Assembly (NCBI GenBank): GCA_937915835.1
Contig: CALGHA010000152.1
Location: 1 to 63,663 of the forward strand
Direction of reading: 5' to 3'
Length of the DNA stretch: 63,663 nt
Source: an uncultured Fretibacterium sp.
GTDB lineage: Bacteria > Synergistota > Synergistia > Synergistales > Aminobacteriaceae
The notes under the pieces were generated by a model that saw only the letters and a program-made list of their open reading frames with translations, did not search any database and was not told where the DNA came from. Below are positions 44,082-51,829 of this stretch, in pieces. The number at the start of each line of letters is the position of its first letter. The stretch's first letter is position 1. Both the position numbers and the translations under genes were made by a program.

Positions 44082-45042
44082 TCAATTTTTAGAGTGCTTT
44101 TTCTTGTGTATATGAAAAATGAAAAACGGACTGCCCCATATGTTATAGCCGAGAGAAAAAATGTATGAGATATCAACGCCGTTCTTCCAAAGGACATAAG
44201 GAAGACTGAGCTGGTCTCGATGAGTGAAGCGTTGAATTTGTTCCCACCATTGCTCCATTAATGAATTTACTTCCGGATCATTACATTTGCGAATTATCAC
44301 GGCGTTTTCAGTTACTCCGAAACATTCAGGCATTCCCTTACTCTTGTAAAAATCCATTTGAGCCTTTACGTCTTTATATGGCAAATCCTTATGTACAAAG
44401 GCCATCCCAGCTTCTGCGTAAATATCATTTCTCGGGTTCATATGAGTTGCAATAGTTTTGCCGCTTTCAATTAACGAATAAACCAGAGGCTTAATGTCGC
44501 AAGTAATTCTGATTTTGCCGTCAATGTAAATTGTATAATCATATTTCTTTCCTGTTGCTTCTTCTGAAAGAAACTCATCTGGGTGGAGCTTAACATATCT
44601 ATTTTTTCTTGCGTTGCTTAGATTATCAAGATATGATGGTAAAGCTTTAACTTGCCATGCCCCCCCCCCCATTAGTATGAATTACTGAGTCAGTGAAAGC
44701 ATAATAATCAATATTATCATCAACGTAAATTGGATCCCTCAGTTCATCATAGCCTCCGGTGATAGCTGTATAAACTGCAATTTTTATATCAGGGAAAACT
44801 TTTTGCGTAGGCATGAAGTCGTCAATTTTGTTTAATATCCTGCCGGACTTTTTCTCCATAAAATGTACTCTGCCGTAATGGTAGCAAATGTAACGAAATA
44901 GATGTTTTATCCATAGTAACAACAATGACGGCTTACTATAAAGTCTCAATAATCTTGGCCTCTTGCGTTCCATAGAAAACTCGGTTTGAGTTTTTACTTC
45001 CTTGTAAAGTTCACGTACTACATCATTAAGGCTGGTACTCAA
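44082..45042 (-). CDS. Phase-variable DUF616-type glycosyltransferase, currently out of frame
   Basis: The first frame (from TTG 45042) includes KIAVYTAITGGYDELRDP and DYYAFTDSVIHTN, characteristic of the DUF616/TOD1-like glycosyltransferase family. It runs into a G11 tract and stops three codons later. The other frame continues AWQVKALPSYLD, NARKNRYVKLHPDEF and YDYTIYIDGKIRI, the expected next motifs with the acidic metal site. With 10 (or 13) G it becomes a 319-residue protein. The TTG start overlaps the stop of the upstream DUF4268 gene (TTGA), so translation is coupled. It probably adds a sugar to a surface glycan, switched by the tract. Confidence 0.82.
44660..44670 (-). repeat. G11 tract in the DUF616 glycosyltransferase gene
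   Basis: Coding direction: CATACTAAT, eleven G, CATGGC. The frame is closed with 11 G and open with 10 or 13. The ACTAAT flank matches that of the racemase tract, and the CATG following matches the LicC-like tract. Confidence 0.95.
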
Positions 45043-45971
45043 TTTAATTCCTCCTTTATGAATTTGCTGAAGGTTTCTTTTTCCTTAAGAACCGTATCAA
45101 TTATCCAGTCAAATTGTTCCGGCCAATCCTCTTTGTCAGTAAGCTTCGCAGGATTTTTCTTCACACTTATTCTGCAGGCCTTTCCATCAGGGAGTTCAAG
45201 CCAATTATAATTCAATCCGCATTCAGCTTCAATTTCATCTTTACGTCCAACAAGATACATGAATAAATTCTTGTCGTCAGCTATAAATAATCCCGTCTCG
45301 ATTTCGTCAGGCATTCTCGTAACCTGAATACTGCAGCCAGGACGGCCAATTCCAAAGACAACGCCGTAATGTGATGAACTCTTCCAGCGTTTATAGCTTC
45401 CTGCAAACTTTTTATTGCTCGCGTCATCACTGAAAGCGTAATCCTGAAACTTTTCCCAATATTCAAAGCGTAATTCTTCAAGATTAATTATGATCTCGTG
45501 ATTATCTTTTGTCTTGGTGCCGGGCTTAATAAGCGTGTTAATCCTGATTGCTGAGGCCGAACCTCCAACCGCGTATAATTTCACGTCGCAAAGGTAAAAT
45601 TCCGTCTCATTATTCGCGTGAGAGTTAAGCCAGGTAAAAGCGGCTTTGTGTTCTTGAAGCGCGTGCTTGACGATATAGATTATTATGTTTGCATTTTTAG
45701 CGGCGGCATTAGTTATGAGATTTCCGAGATATTCACTGCTTGTCTCTGTGAGCTGACTGCCAATAAGAATTTTCCGGTTTGTGCCAATCTCAGAAGCTAA
45801 GATATTATCATTAACTTCTTCGACAGCAATATTAATCCCGACAGCATCCGAAAGAATTTGCATGTTCTCATTCTTAGCGAGCCATTCAGGAAAATCTTTT
45901 GCCTCATTCTGCCAGACCGTACGGACATCTTCAATCTCATCAAGCCTACCCAGCGTAACCAAAATATTCAC
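45039..45971 (-). CDS. DUF4268 domain-containing protein
   Basis: A 310-residue protein matching the DUF4268 pattern: VWQNEAKDFPEWLAKNENMQ near the start, then the LLSEALGI-like ILSDAVGINIAVEE. The nuclease-like core is ILIGSQLTETSSEYLGNLIT, followed by EHKAAFTWLN. DUF4268 proteins have a restriction-endonuclease-like fold, usually with a VIENQ motif. Here this reads LIGSQ, so the acidic catalytic residue seems lost. The C-terminal half (WKSSSHYGVVFGIGRPGCS) resembles the usual DUF4268 partner domain. It is translationally coupled to the phase-variable glycosyltransferase, an odd pairing. Function is unknown. Confidence 0.7.
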   Translation of the reverse strand: MNILVTLGRLDEIEDVRTVWQNEAKDFPEWLAKNENMQILSDAVGINIAVEEVNDNILASEIGTNRKILIGSQLTETSSEYLGNLITNAAAKNANIIIYIVKHALQEHKAAFTWLNSHANNETEFYLCDVKLYAVGGSASAIRINTLIKPGTKTKDNHEIIINLEELRFEYWEKFQDYAFSDDASNKKFAGSYKRWKSSSHYGVVFGIGRPGCSIQVTRMPDEIETGLFIADDKNLFMYLVGRKDEIEAECGLNYNWLELPDGKACRISVKKNPAKLTDKEDWPEQFDWIIDTVLKEKETFSKFIKEELN

Positions 45972-46026
45972 CTCGAGAAATTTTTTACACAGAGAAATTC
46001 TATCATGTCAGGTAAAATATCACGCG

Positions 46027-46032
46027 TATAAT
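46027..46032 (+). promoter_or_regulatory. -10 box very close to a start codon
   Basis: TATAAT ends six bases before the ATG at 46039, so transcription from it would begin at or next to the start codon. There is no SD. No convincing -35 hexamer is seen. Confidence 0.4.
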
Positions 46033-46038
46033 ATCAAC

Positions 46039-46773
46039 ATGTTTAATTCAAACTGGAATAATTCATTATGCAATTCACTTCGTCGCAAAATTGGTCAGGC
46101 TCTCGCGAAATGGCATATGATTAACGAGGGTGATAATGTTCTTGTTGGACTTTCAGGAGGCAAGGACAGCTTAATTCTGCTTCATTCACTTTACGAGTTC
46201 GCACGGAGAAGTCCGGTAAAGTTTTCAATCGCAGCATTCACCGTAAAACTTTCAGGAATGAATATTTTCCCTCTTGAAGAATATTGCTCCGGGAAAAATA
46301 TACGCTATGAAATTCTTGAACAACCGATAATCGAGATTATTCACGCAAGAAACGAGAAATCCCCGTGTTCATTCTGCGCAAACATGAGACGGGGAATTAT
46401 AAGCTCTTGGGCCTCACAGAACGGCTTCAACAAATTAGCACTGGGACATTCACTCGATGATGCCGTCGAGACTTTCTTTATGAATTTGCTTCATGCCGGA
46501 CGAGCGAAAAGTTTTCAGCCTGTTGCTCACATGTCAAGAACGAATGTTACTGTGATACGACCTCTTGTGCTTGCAAGTGAAGCGGCGATTATCGACGAAG
46601 CAAAACGCCTTGAGCTTCCCATTATTCCGAGTGCGTGCCCGTTCGCCGGACATACTGAGAGACAAAGAACGCGTGAATTTATTGCGGAATTGAGAAAAAA
46701 TATTCCTGATTTATACGCAAAAGTTACTCATTCGCTCGAAACTTTATCAGATAATGACAGCTGGAGAGCTTAA
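46039..46773 (+). CDS. TtcA-like PP-loop ATPase (tRNA thiolation family)
   Basis: A 244-residue PP-loop protein with VLVGLSGGKDSLILLHSLYE, a CxxC pair in SPCSFCANMRRG and KLALGHSLDDAVETFFMNLL. A further Cys lies in SACPFAGHTERQ. This is the TtcA/TilS-related family whose Fe-S members thiolate cytidine 32 of tRNA. Known TtcA use two CxxC motifs; only one is clear here, so the exact reaction is uncertain. The start at 46039 fits the family N-terminus (LRRKIGQALAKWHMI); a longer frame back to 45781 lies antisense to the DUF4268 gene and is rejected. No SD is visible, and a TATAAT close by suggests a leaderless mRNA. Confidence 0.82.
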   Translation: MFNSNWNNSLCNSLRRKIGQALAKWHMINEGDNVLVGLSGGKDSLILLHSLYEFARRSPVKFSIAAFTVKLSGMNIFPLEEYCSGKNIRYEILEQPIIEIIHARNEKSPCSFCANMRRGIISSWASQNGFNKLALGHSLDDAVETFFMNLLHAGRAKSFQPVAHMSRTNVTVIRPLVLASEAAIIDEAKRLELPIIPSACPFAGHTERQRTREFIAELRKNIPDLYAKVTHSLETLSDNDSWRA

Positions 46774-46843
46774 GCATATTGGAAAGTCATTCACACATTC
46801 ACAACTTTATCAACACACGACAGCCAAAAACGCGTAAATTTTG

Positions 46844-47596
46844 TTATTTTGGAACTGAAGCGAATAATTTCTTGCGTTTCTGGACGACATTATATTTCGG
46901 GTTAGCCTGCTTGATTAATGCTTCCATAACTTCCGGATCGTCCGGCAAATGATATGTGCATAAGGCCAATTTCGGAGCAAAACGTGCGAGTGTCTCTTGA
47001 GCTCCGGCCAATAATTTACGCTCGAAACCTTCAATGTCGCATTTGATGAAGTCAACACGCTCAAGATTATTTTCACGGACGAAATCATCGATTGTCGTAA
47101 TTTCTACAGCACCTTCTTTATCTTCGTGAGCATTTGCTGTTCCCATATTCCCGGATATACTTACACGGCCGCATGAACTTCCTAGTGCCTTTTTGACCGG
47201 CCTAATCCCTGAGTTAAGTTCTGCTGTCTTGACGAGAACATCATAATTTTTATCGTCAGGCTCAAACGCATAAACAACAGCCCCTTTAGCTGAAGCATAA
47301 GCCGCAAAATCTCCGATCCAGCTTCCGGCATCTATAACTATATCTTCTTTGTTTACTCTCACGTCAACGCGCTCATTAACAAGGCTGTATGGGCCTTCAG
47401 GAAGAAGATAGAATAAATCATTAATATCTTTCTCGTCATAATTATCGTTGAAGTTCAAATAGCAGTAAAAGACATCCGGCATGCTATGATGAAAGAAACT
47501 TGCTGCGTATTTTTCGCTTAAAACTGGAATTTTCGCGTCTTTGAACCTGTAATAATCCGGCCCGGCATTTCCTGAAGTTTTCAGCTGTTTAATCAT
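46844..47596 (-). CDS. FkbM family methyltransferase
   Basis: A 250-residue SAM-dependent methyltransferase. Motif I reads VIDAGSWIGDFAAYASAKGA and is followed by VYAFEPDDKNY, the typical FkbM acidic motif. ITTIDDFVRE and VDFIKCDIEGFERKLLAGA follow, the latter characteristic of the family. FkbM-type enzymes O-methylate sugars or natural products, so it probably modifies surface glycan. The ATG at 47596 has a poor SD and the frame remains open for about 22 codons upstream, across the composition boundary, so its 5' end may be truncated or misjoined. Confidence 0.85.
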   Translation of the reverse strand: MIKQLKTSGNAGPDYYRFKDAKIPVLSEKYAASFFHHSMPDVFYCYLNFNDNYDEKDINDLFYLLPEGPYSLVNERVDVRVNKEDIVIDAGSWIGDFAAYASAKGAVVYAFEPDDKNYDVLVKTAELNSGIRPVKKALGSSCGRVSISGNMGTANAHEDKEGAVEITTIDDFVRENNLERVDFIKCDIEGFERKLLAGAQETLARFAPKLALCTYHLPDDPEVMEALIKQANPKYNVVQKRKKLFASVPK

Positions 47597-47644
47597 TCTT
47601 CGTGCTAATAATCTATCACCGAAATTTATATTGATCTTGAAAAT

Positions 47645-48166
47645 TTGCCTGAAATTCCTGAAGTTATATCAAAAATAAATTATGAATGCGGAAATATATC
47701 ATGTCTTTTAAATATCGCAGGTTACACCGAACCTCAGTCCATTTTTGAAATGACCAATGAAAATTTTGAACGTACCTATAAAATTAATGTTTTTGCTCCC
47801 TTCGTTTTAATGAGAGAATGCGCTAAATATATGCGAAATACAGGCGGAAAAATTTTAAATGTCGCCTCAACCGCCGGAATAAATTCAAGACCGGGATGGT
47901 TGAGTTATGCTTCATCAAAAGCTGCCGTTATTGCAATGTCCCAAACTTTAACAGCAGAATTATTGGAATATGGTATAAAAGTTTATTGCGTGTCACCCGG
48001 AAGATGTGCCACGAATTTACGTAAAAAATTAGCTCCAAACGAAGACCCCGCGACAATAATGCAACCTGAAGAAGTAGCGAAAATTATTTGTGATTTAATA
48101 TCACCAGATGAAAATTGTCTTTATGGACAAAATATAATAATCAGAAAGCAAATTTATAAAATTTAA
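47645..48166 (+). pseudogene. Short-chain dehydrogenase/reductase lacking its N-terminus
   Basis: A 173-residue reading frame with the SDR middle and C-terminal motifs: LLNIAGYTEP (NNAG-like), KILNVASTAGIN with catalytic Ser and YASSKAAVIAMSQTLT (Tyr-x3-Lys), then VYCVSPGRCAT. The N-terminal Rossmann strand and Gly-rich cofactor motif, about 70 residues, are missing. The frame is already open upstream (IDLENLPEIPE) and there is no SD or promoter. The break lies where the base composition changes. Either a rearrangement or an assembly join cut the gene. It is unlikely to be functional as it stands. Confidence 0.75.
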
Positions 48167-48204
48167 AAAAACGCTTAAAAGCATTAAAATTTATATTCGG
48201 GAGA

Positions 48205-48244
48205 AGTGCGGATTAAATAGCATTAAATTAAAAATTTCCGCACT
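48205..48244 (+). terminator. Hairpin between the SDR fragment and trpS
   Basis: AGTGCGGA pairs perfectly with TCCGCACT around 24 A/T-rich bases and is followed by AGTATTTTG. It ends 12 bases before the trpS ATG, for which no SD is visible. Confidence 0.6.
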
Positions 48245-48256
48245 AGTATTTTGTAA

Positions 48257-49267
48257 ATGAAAAAACGTGTATTAAGCGCAATGCGTCCGACTGGTGCTTT
48301 ACATTTAGGACACATGGCCGGAGCTTTGAGCAATTTTGTAAAGTTACAGAACGATGAAAATTATGAATGTTTTTACAGTATAGCTGATTGGCACGCGTTG
48401 ATGTCAAATTATGCTGACAGCGCTAACACCGGAGAATATTGTTATATGGCGTTACTCGATTGGCTTTCGGTTGGTCTTGATCCTGAAAAAAGTCCGCTGT
48501 TTATTCAGTCGCACGTGCCTCAACATGCTGAACTCGCTCTCGCTTTGGGAATGATTACGCCGCTTGGATGGCTGTACAGAAATCCAACGTATAAAGAACA
48601 GATCGAAAACGTAAAAAACAAAGATTTAAGCACTTACGCATTTTTAGGATACCCGGTTTTAATGGCCGCTGATATTTTGTTATATCGTGCCAGTTTGGTA
48701 CCAGTCGGCGAAGATCAGAGCGCACATTTAGAATTAAGCCGCGAAACCGTGAGAAGGTTTAATAATTTCTTCGGCGAAAATATTTTAATCGAACCTCAGC
48801 CATTATTTACGCAAACTCCAAAAGTTCCGGGAATCGACGGGCGAAAAATGAGTAAATCTTACGGAAATTCATTGCAGATTTCAGAGCCTGAAAAATCTAT
48901 GTGGGACAAATTACGCACAATGAAAACTGATCCGGCACGAATGAGAAGAACAGATCCAGGCGACCCCGAAAAATGTCCGGTCTGGGATTTACATAAAGTT
49001 TTTAACCCCGATGAAAACGAAAAATTAGAAATTCGCGAAGGCTGCAAAAATGCAAAAATCGGCTGCATCGATTGCAAGAAAAAATTAAATGCTCATATTC
49101 AGGAAATGTTAACACCTGTCCGAGAACGCCGTGCTAAATACGAAGGGAATAAAAAATTACTCGACGAAATTTTAGCAAACGGTGCAGAACGAGCCGAAAA
49201 AGTTGCGCGCGAAACTATGAGCATGATTTATCCTGCAATGGGGTTATTAATTAATCCAAAGCGTTAA
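48257..49267 (+). CDS. trpS: Tryptophanyl-tRNA synthetase
   Basis: A 336-residue class I synthetase. The HIGH motif is HLGHMAG at about residue 17, and the KMSKS motif is GRKMSKSYGNS at about 198. Other TrpRS blocks are SIADWHALM, YRNPTYKEQ and PVLMAADILLYRA with VGEDQSAHLELSRE. A Cys pair in KIGCIDCKKKL is notable. It charges tRNA-Trp. It lacks a visible SD and lies directly behind a strong hairpin. There is no T-box antiterminator sequence in the 90-base leader. Confidence 0.96.
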   Translation: MKKRVLSAMRPTGALHLGHMAGALSNFVKLQNDENYECFYSIADWHALMSNYADSANTGEYCYMALLDWLSVGLDPEKSPLFIQSHVPQHAELALALGMITPLGWLYRNPTYKEQIENVKNKDLSTYAFLGYPVLMAADILLYRASLVPVGEDQSAHLELSRETVRRFNNFFGENILIEPQPLFTQTPKVPGIDGRKMSKSYGNSLQISEPEKSMWDKLRTMKTDPARMRRTDPGDPEKCPVWDLHKVFNPDENEKLEIREGCKNAKIGCIDCKKKLNAHIQEMLTPVRERRAKYEGNKKLLDEILANGAERAEKVARETMSMIYPAMGLLINPKR

Positions 49268-49294
49268 AATTTTTAAGGAGGTTTTTTATTTATA

Positions 49295-49468
49295 ATGTTT
49301 GTTGAAACAAAAGTACTTGACACGGAACAGGGACAAGCCTTTTTAATCCCTGAAGAACTTAGGACGAAGGATACAGAGTTTTTTGTTGAAGAAAATGATG
49401 GAGTTTATACATTTTGTCCGATTAATGATTATTGGATTCCATTAATGAAAAGGGATGGTTGGTTATGA
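49295..49468 (+). CDS. Small antitoxin-like protein (first of two)
   Basis: A 57-residue protein encoded just after trpS with a strong SD (AAGGAGG). Its sequence, TEQGQAFLIPEELRTKDTEFFV, matches the neighbouring antitoxin (TEEGSALLVPDEFKTNEKKI) position by position, so the two are tandem paralogues with a swapped-hairpin-like VapB/AbrB N-terminus. It ends with ATGA overlapping the start of the second copy. It has a shorter C-terminal toxin-binding tail. It may be a second DNA-binding antitoxin, or a degenerate copy. Confidence 0.65.
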   Translation: MFVETKVLDTEQGQAFLIPEELRTKDTEFFVEENDGVYTFCPINDYWIPLMKRDGWL

Positions 49469-49692
49469 GATTAAAAACAAAAATTATTCAAACTGAAGAG
49501 GGATCTGCGTTATTAGTTCCAGATGAGTTTAAGACTAACGAGAAAAAAATTTTAGTGAGTGGATCTAGCGGAGCTTATGTATTTGGTCCAGTTGATGATC
49601 CAATGAGACCATTTAGACAAGTAATAGGAACTTTTCCGGAAAATTTCATGGAAGATCGTGAACAGCCCATGTTAAACGATAAGCCTTATTAA
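49465..49692 (+). CDS. VapB-like antitoxin (second copy)
   Basis: A 75-residue protein with an N-terminal TEEGSALLVPDEF stretch as in AbrB/VapB-type DNA-binding antitoxins, and a C-terminal tail (FRQVIGTFPENFMEDREQ) likely to wrap the toxin. The start is the ATG at 49465, overlapping the stop of the first copy (ATGA); an in-frame GTG/ATG further upstream would lie in the first copy. vapC begins 13 bases downstream with its own SD. It would neutralise VapC and repress the operon. Confidence 0.75.
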   Translation: MRLKTKIIQTEEGSALLVPDEFKTNEKKILVSGSSGAYVFGPVDDPMRPFRQVIGTFPENFMEDREQPMLNDKPY

Positions 49693-49705
49693 AAAGAGGA
49701 GAAAA

Positions 49706-50104
49706 ATGTATCTTCTTGACACAAATATTTGTATTTATGCAATCAACAAAAAATATCATTCAGTTACAGAAAAATTATCGTTGATCCCTAAAAAAAATAT
49801 TTATATTTCGACTGTAGTTATTTCTGAATTGATGTTTGGAGCTGAAAAAAGTAAATGGGGAGCAAAAACCCGTATGAAAATGGAGGAATTTTTATTCCCG
49901 TTTAATATTATTCCGTTTACTCGTGAAGACGCTGAAACTTGCAGAAAAATCAGGGCTTATCTCGCTAAAAAAGGTAAGCCTATAGGATTTTATGATGTTA
50001 TGATCGCTACTCAAGGAATTTCAAGAGGTTTCACCGTCATAACTCATAACACTGAAGAATTTTCAAGAATCCAAAATATAAAAATTGAAGATTGGACGAT
50101 TTAA
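49706..50104 (+). CDS. vapC: VapC-family PIN-domain toxin ribonuclease
   Basis: A 132-residue PIN-domain protein. The acidic catalytic residues are visible: Asp5 in YLLDTNICIYAI, Glu in VVISELMFGAEKS and Asp in GFYDVMIATQG. The typical 'TRN..EF' is THNTEEF. VapC toxins cleave specific RNAs, often initiator tRNA or rRNA, and are held inactive by VapB. SD AAGAGGAG. It follows two antitoxin-like genes and precedes the pseudouridine synthase by six bases. Confidence 0.9.
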   Translation: MYLLDTNICIYAINKKYHSVTEKLSLIPKKNIYISTVVISELMFGAEKSKWGAKTRMKMEEFLFPFNIIPFTREDAETCRKIRAYLAKKGKPIGFYDVMIATQGISRGFTVITHNTEEFSRIQNIKIEDWTI

Positions 50105-50110
50105 ATTAAT

Positions 50111-50827
50111 ATGCGATTAAATTCATTTTTGGCTTCGTGCGGAGTCGCTTCAAGACGTAAAAGCGAAATAATAATTTATTCAGGAAGAATTACTATTAAC
50201 GGCAAAATAATTTTAATTCCGTTTTATGATGTCAACCCCGAAAAAGATATTATAAAATTTGACGGAAAAATTTTAAAATTGCCGGAAGAGTTTTCATATT
50301 ACGTCATCAATAAACCGGCCGGATATGTCTGCGCAGTCAGTGATAAATTTGACCCGGTCATTTTAGATTTATTGCCCCAAAATGAAAAAAGATTATATCC
50401 CGTCGGAAGACTCGATAAAGATACTGAAGGATTATTAATTATTACGAATGACGGAAAATTTACACAAAGCATTTTACACCCTTCAAATGAAATTCATAAA
50501 GAATACGAAGCGTTATTAAATTCTCCCGTCAGCAATTCAAAATTAAATTTGTGGCGAAAAGGTTTCGAGATAGAAAATAAAAAAATTGTTCCGCTCTCAG
50601 TAAAAATTTTAAAGCGCGAACCGCTAGGGCAATGGCTGTCCGTTGAAATCGCAGAAGGCTTAAAACGTGAAGTAAGAATTATGGCGCGTCAACTGGGATT
50701 CAAAATATTAAAATTAATTCGCAGAAGAATAGGCAAAATGATTTTGAAAAATTTAAATAATGGTGAATTTACTAAATTGTCATTTTTAGAGCTGCATAAT
50801 AAAATATTTTCGGGAGGATCGGTGTAA
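50111..50827 (+). CDS. RsuA/RluB-family pseudouridine synthase
   Basis: A 238-residue protein. The N-terminal S4 RNA-binding domain is RLNSFLASCGVASRRKSE...ITING. The catalytic domain has YPVGRLDKDTEGLLIITNDG with the nucleophilic Asp, and the C-terminal EGLKREVRIMARQLG matches the family's 'G.nRqvRrM'. It isomerises a uridine in rRNA (RluB/RluE-type or RsuA-type; the site cannot be told). There is no SD before the ATG at 50111. Confidence 0.92.
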   Translation: MRLNSFLASCGVASRRKSEIIIYSGRITINGKIILIPFYDVNPEKDIIKFDGKILKLPEEFSYYVINKPAGYVCAVSDKFDPVILDLLPQNEKRLYPVGRLDKDTEGLLIITNDGKFTQSILHPSNEIHKEYEALLNSPVSNSKLNLWRKGFEIENKKIVPLSVKILKREPLGQWLSVEIAEGLKREVRIMARQLGFKILKLIRRRIGKMILKNLNNGEFTKLSFLELHNKIFSGGSV

Positions 50828-50846
50828 ATTTTATAAGGAGGCAAGC

Positions 50847-51800
50847 ATGATGAGCGATAATGAAAATTTAAACCAGAATAATAACCAGGTTCAAGGCGAC
50901 GAAAATAAAACGGAATTTGATGAGGAACGCTCAAGAGAATTAATCAGAACGAGAATTTTAAGTAAATTACAAGATATAAAATCATTTCCTCAGTTTGTGC
51001 TCGAAACAATGAGAAAATTAAATGATCCTACAAGTAACGTCGCTGATGTCGCTAAAAGTTTGTCGCGCGATGAAGGTTTAGTTTTACGCGTTTTAAAATT
51101 GGCAAATTCCGCAGCTTACGGAGCAGCCCGAAATATTTCGAATATACAGGATGCCGTCTCTTTATTGGGTTATAAAGCAGTCAGCAATATTATTCTCGCA
51201 GCTTCCGTGTATTCTTCAATGGATAAAGGTCTGTCGGGTTATGCTTTAGATCGCGGAGAATTATGGCGGCACTCTTTAACCGTAGCTTATTGCGCGCAAC
51301 ATTTGGCAAAAGAAACCGGGAAAGTGAGTTCAGATGATGCATACGTCGGAGGATTGTTGCACGACATCGGCAAAGTAGTTTTAAATGATTATGTCAGATT
51401 CGGTTACGGCATAATTGTAAAAATGGTCGAAGAATCCGGAATGCCCTTTATTGAAGCTGAATTACAAGTGTTGGGTTTTGATCATTCTATGGTCGGCGAA
51501 ATGCTTACGGAAAAATGGGGGCTTCCCGAATCTCATAAAATTGCCGTCGCTTATCATCATAAACCGAACGAATTACCGGAAGATAAAAAGAAATATCAGC
51601 CGTTACTCGATGTCGTCAGCGTTGCAAATTCCGTCTGCTTAATGTTAGGTATAGGACTAGGCGCAGATGGTCTGCAAAATTATATTTATCCTGAAACGCT
51701 TGAGAGATTAGGCATTACTGATTTTGAGGGATTAATGGCCGACATGATAGATTTCACGGCTTCGCTCTCTCATGATGCCGGGTTCACATCGGGATTTTAG
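50847..51800 (+). CDS. HDOD domain protein
   Basis: A 317-residue protein with an HDOD domain from about residue 45. Seen are FPQFVLETMRKLNDPTSNVADVA, a segment around VLRVLKLANSAAYGA, and VGGLLHDIGKVVLND with an HD-type pair retained. HDOD proteins lack clear enzyme activity in most cases and take part in signalling and cell-cycle or motility control. The N-terminus is Asn/Gln-rich and disordered (NENLNQNNNQVQGDEN). SD AAGGAGGC precedes the ATG. Heptamer repeats follow its stop codon before cmk. Confidence 0.88.
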   Translation: MMSDNENLNQNNNQVQGDENKTEFDEERSRELIRTRILSKLQDIKSFPQFVLETMRKLNDPTSNVADVAKSLSRDEGLVLRVLKLANSAAYGAARNISNIQDAVSLLGYKAVSNIILAASVYSSMDKGLSGYALDRGELWRHSLTVAYCAQHLAKETGKVSSDDAYVGGLLHDIGKVVLNDYVRFGYGIIVKMVEESGMPFIEAELQVLGFDHSMVGEMLTEKWGLPESHKIAVAYHHKPNELPEDKKKYQPLLDVVSVANSVCLMLGIGLGADGLQNYIYPETLERLGITDFEGLMADMIDFTASLSHDAGFTSGF

Positions 51801-51829
51801 ATTTTAGATTTTAAATTTTAAATTTAATA
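51795..51829 (+). repeat. Five 7-base repeats spanning the HDOD stop and the cmk start
   Basis: TTTTAGA twice, TTTTAAA twice, then TTTAATA directly before the ATG of cmk. The repeat array occupies the place where an SD should be; none is present. Copy-number change would alter the spacing between the two genes. Confidence 0.7.

Noticed and set aside
45781..46038. N-terminal extension of the TtcA-like protein
   Set aside because: The extension lies antisense to the DUF4268 gene, does not match the family, and the family N-terminus begins at 46039.
48167..48256. T-box riboswitch before trpS
   Set aside because: The conserved T-box sequence and specifier loop are not present; only a simple hairpin is seen.
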